A DNA stretch of 8,144 nt, taken from NCBI GenBank assembly GCA_019308625.1, contig JAFDHU010000067.1, forward strand, positions 1 through 8,144, in the 5' to 3' direction. The notes under the pieces were generated by a model that was given only the letters and a program-made list of their open reading frames with translations, had not been told where the DNA came from and searched no databases. Positions 6,139 through 8,144 of the stretch are shown piece after piece. Every line of letters starts with the position of its first letter. Positions within the stretch are counted from its first letter, which is position 1. Made by a program: the position numbers and the translations under genes. This DNA comes from Deltaproteobacteria bacterium (lineage in GTDB: Bacteria; Desulfobacterota; Desulfobaccia; Desulfobaccales; 0-14-0-80-60-11).

Positions 6139-7854
6139 TCATTCCAGGGCGGGGTCGGGGCCGGTTGACAGGGCTTGGCGGAACTCGGCAGCATCAAGAG
6201 CCATAAACCCCAGGTGCCGGCTCAGTTGCACCACCGCCGGGGGCCTAAGGCGGCACTGGGCCAGAATGTCCTCCCGGGCCAGCACCTCCCGAGTGGGGCC
6301 GTCCAGCCTGACCTGCCCCTCCTCCAGAACCACCAGCCGCCGGGCGTAATGGACCGCGGCCCACATGGAGTGAGTCACCATGATGATGGTGTGGCCCGCA
6401 GCATGCAGCTCCCGGATAAGGTTCAGCATGTCCTCCTGCTCCCGGTGGTCCAGTCCGGTGGTGGGTTCATCCAGGATGATGATCCGGGGGGCCAAGGCCA
6501 GCACCGCGGCCACAGCCAAGCGCTGGCGCTGTCCCTTGGTCAGGGAAAACGGGTCCTCCCCGGCCCGCTCCAGCAGGTTGACCCGGCGCAGGGCATCCGC
6601 CACCCGGCGCTCCATCTCCGGCAGGGCACAGCCCTGCAGGCGAAGGCCAAAGGCCACCTCCTCCCACACCTGTTCGGCAAACAACTGATAATCCGGGTTC
6701 TGAAAGACAAAACCCACCTTCATCCCCGGAACTGCCCAGACCTGTCCAGCGGTGGGCTGAAGCAGTCCTCCCAAGAGCTTCACCAGGGTGGTTTTGCCGC
6801 TACCGTTGGGGCCCAGGATGGCGGTGATCTCCCCCTGCCGGAAGCTCAAGGACAGGCGGCGAAAAACCTCGTGCCCGTCGGGATAGACGAAGTCCACCTC
6901 TCTCAAAGCCAGGATTTCGGGGCCGTAGGAAGAGAGAGGCTCAGGTCGGGCCTTAAGGGCTGAGCCCAGGCGGACCTCCCAGCCCAGCCGCCGAGCCTGA
7001 GCCACAGCCTCCTCCAGGGTCAGGGGCAGCTCCGGCTGGCCCAGGTCGTGGAACAGGGCAGGGATCCCCGGCGGCCTCAAGCCCAGACGGCGAAAGGCCT
7101 CCACCTGTCTGAGTACCGTTTCCGGCGGGCCATCCGCCGCCACCCGGCCCTCCTGCAGCAGCACGATGCGGGAGGCATGTCGGGCCAAACGCAGATCTTC
7201 CCCCAGCAGTATCAAAGTGAGCCCCTGTTCCCGGCTGAGGCAGTCCAGGGTGGCCAGCAATTCCTCCACCCGCGCCGGGTCCAGGTCGGTGGTGGGCTCA
7301 TCGAGAATCAGCAGCCGGGGCTGCAGGGCCAGCACCGCGGCCAGGGCCAGAAGCTGCTTCTGGCCGCCGGACAGGGTGGCCGGATCCCGGTGTTCCAGCC
7401 CCGCCAGCCCCACCAGACCCAGGGTCTGCTGCACCCGGCGGCGGAGCTCCTCCCGGGGCAGCCCCAGATTTTCCGGGCCGAAAGCCACTTCCTGGTCCAC
7501 CCGGGTGCAGAAAAGCTGGGCCTCAAAATCCTGGAACAGCACCCCCACCTGGGCGGCCAGCTCCCGGGGGCGGCAGGCCTGCACCGACTTCCCGGCCACC
7601 AGGACCTCGCCGCCAAACTCCCCCCGGATGAGCCGGGGGATAAGGCCGTTGAGGCACAGGGCCAAAGTGGATTTCCCGGCTTCGCTGGGGCCCAGGATGG
7701 CCAGCCGTTCGCCTTCGGCCACCTCCAGATTCAGCCCCTGAAACACCGGTTTGAGGCTCTTTTTGTATCTGAAGCGGAGTCCGATGATTTTGACGATGGG
7801 AGCACCCCGGCGGCAAAGATTTTTAAAATAAGCGATTATCGGAAAACTCAGCAA
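6139..7854 (-). CDS. Energy-coupling factor (ECF) transporter ATPase, two ABC domains fused
   Basis: 571 residues in one chain, equivalent to EcfA1 plus EcfA2. Domain 1: Walker A GPSEAGKST (55-63), Q-loop LFQDFEAQLF, signature LSGGQ (161-165), Walker B LLILDEP (Glu186). Domain 2: Walker A GPNGSGKTT (348-356), Q-loop FVFQNPDYQLFA, signature LTKGQ (438-442), Walker B IIILDEP (Glu463), switch His495 in MVTHSM. The paired FQNPDYQLF...EVAFGL motifs are characteristic of ECF (CbiO/EcfA/YkoD-like) ATPases, which power vitamin or metal uptake with membrane T and S subunits. Domain 1 has Glu219 (LLGED) where the switch His is expected, and domain 2 has a changed signature. A linker of about 70 residues with no clear motif joins the domains. 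The start is uncertain: the only usual start codon in frame is TTG at 7854, while homology would begin near VKIIGLRFRY (codon about 7794). The protein is cytoplasmic, at the membrane face. The substrate is unknown. Confidence 0.92.
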   Translation of the reverse strand: MLSFPIIAYFKNLCRRGAPIVKIIGLRFRYKKSLKPVFQGLNLEVAEGERLAILGPSEAGKSTLALCLNGLIPRLIRGEFGGEVLVAGKSVQACRPRELAAQVGVLFQDFEAQLFCTRVDQEVAFGPENLGLPREELRRRVQQTLGLVGLAGLEHRDPATLSGGQKQLLALAAVLALQPRLLILDEPTTDLDPARVEELLATLDCLSREQGLTLILLGEDLRLARHASRIVLLQEGRVAADGPPETVLRQVEAFRRLGLRPPGIPALFHDLGQPELPLTLEEAVAQARRLGWEVRLGSALKARPEPLSSYGPEILALREVDFVYPDGHEVFRRLSLSFRQGEITAILGPNGSGKTTLVKLLGGLLQPTAGQVWAVPGMKVGFVFQNPDYQLFAEQVWEEVAFGLRLQGCALPEMERRVADALRRVNLLERAGEDPFSLTKGQRQRLAVAAVLALAPRIIILDEPTTGLDHREQEDMLNLIRELHAAGHTIIMVTHSMWAAVHYARRLVVLEEGQVRLDGPTREVLAREDILAQCRLRPPAVVQLSRHLGFMALDAAEFRQALSTGPDPALE

Positions 7855-7937
7855 AATGGGCTGGTTTGCCCTTGCAAGTCTGCTTGGTTACCAGGTTCCG
7901 GAAGTTATGGCCTGCACCATAAAACCACTATTTTCCC

Positions 7938-8000
7938 TGTCATTCTGAGGCCCCGGAGGGGCCGAAGAATCTAAACCCCTTTCTTACGCTCAGGGTGACA
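7938..8000. repeat. 63-bp MITE/REP-like element with terminal inverted repeats
   Basis: The ends tgtcattctgag (7938-7949) and ctcagggtgaca (7989-8000) are inverted repeats matching at 10 of 12 positions. Inside lies a 6-bp hairpin, ggcccc-gga-ggggcc (7949-7963), then gaagaatct. Sequences of the form TGTCATTCTGAG...GAAGAATCT...CTCAGGGTGACA resemble short intergenic repeats that I recall from many bacterial genomes. This is pattern recognition, not a search. The element fills part of the 177-nt gap between the hydrophobic tail gene and the ECF ATPase. No transposase is present, so it would be non-autonomous. Confidence 0.65.
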
Positions 8001-8031
8001 AGCGGGTTTTGGGCTCCGGCTAGTGAAAGGG

Positions 8032-8142
8032 TTACATGAGCACACAGCCCAAAATCAGGCTCAGGACAAAAGGGGCCAAAGCCAGCTCCAGGGACGGCGG
8101 GGCTGGCAGGGCGGCCGGGGCCCAGGAGAGTGCCAATCCGAC
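8032..8142 (-). CDS. C-terminal tail of a hydrophobic, probably membrane, protein (5' end outside window)
   Basis: On the minus strand a frame is open from the window edge to TAA at 8034-8032, giving 36 residues that end LALAPFVLSLILGCVLM. The composition is hydrophobic, like a terminal membrane helix. It lies just upstream of the ECF ATPase on the same strand, where an ECF membrane (T) or substrate-binding (S) subunit would be expected; that role is an inference from position only. The opposite strand also has an open frame from ATG at 8036 to the edge, preceded by gaaaggg, so the strand choice is not certain. I do not recognise a family from so short a piece. Confidence 0.4.
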   Translation of the reverse strand, partial: VGLALSWAPAALPAPPSLELALAPFVLSLILGCVLM

Positions 8143-8144
8143 CA

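Noticed and set aside
5260..6168. Plus-strand open frame of 302 codons opposite the Nit hydrolase
   Set aside because: The minus-strand frame has the full Glu-Lys-Cys catalytic set of a known family; the plus frame has no recognisable motifs.
7870..7920. tRNA-like stretch with ggttcc and a terminal cacca
   Set aside because: No acceptor, D or anticodon stems can be paired at the required spacing on either strand.
7048..7974. Plus-strand open frame of 308 codons opposite the ECF ATPase
   Set aside because: It is a shadow of a gene with complete Walker and signature motifs, and is Gln/Pro/Gly-rich with no family features.
8036..8143. Plus-strand frame from ATG 8036 open to the window edge, preceded by gaaaggg
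   Set aside because: The minus-strand reading gives a plausible terminal membrane helix and continues the direction of the transporter genes; the plus product is a low-complexity basic peptide. The edge prevents a firm decision.

Overview
This GC-rich window reads as ordinary bacterial chromosome and holds six complete or broken protein genes plus two genes cut by the window edges. The gene content suggests a Desulfobacterota-type (former Deltaproteobacteria) organism or a close relative: an Aquifex-type aconitase tail, a DksA with the DxxDxA motif, a compact RpoD-like sigma factor, a YhaM-like OB-HD protein and a fused two-domain ECF ATPase. That placement is an inference from protein character, not from a database search.

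Left part (1-1860, + strand): the last 112 residues of an aconitate hydratase, then about 160 nt containing two strong inverted repeats, then an aldehyde dehydrogenase gene. The dehydrogenase is broken by a deletion of roughly 50 nt that also shifts the frame near 989-991. The family's catalytic Asn, Glu and Cys survive, but they now lie in two different reading frames.

Middle part: a convergent gap (1861-2141) leads to a minus-strand OB-fold/HD-domain protein resembling the 3'-5' exoribonuclease YhaM. It is divergently transcribed from a sigma-70 family factor across a short AT-rich region with recognisable -35/-10 elements facing both ways. The sigma gene is followed, 61 nt on, by a DksA/TraR-type zinc-finger regulator and then a textbook Rho-independent terminator. 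The sigma-DksA pair looks like a small transcription-control operon.

Right part (minus strand, read from 8144 down to 5245): the tail of a small hydrophobic protein, a 177-nt gap carrying a 63-bp MITE/REP-like element with terminal inverted repeats, a fused double ATPase of an energy-coupling-factor (ECF) transporter, and a Nit-type carbon-nitrogen hydrolase. The ATPase presumably powers a membrane T/S component encoded beyond the window; its substrate cannot be read from this sequence.

I see no CRISPR array, phage, toxin-antitoxin or defence system here. The points most worth following up are the disrupted dehydrogenase, the repeats around it, the 63-bp element and the asymmetric ATP sites in the fused ECF ATPase.
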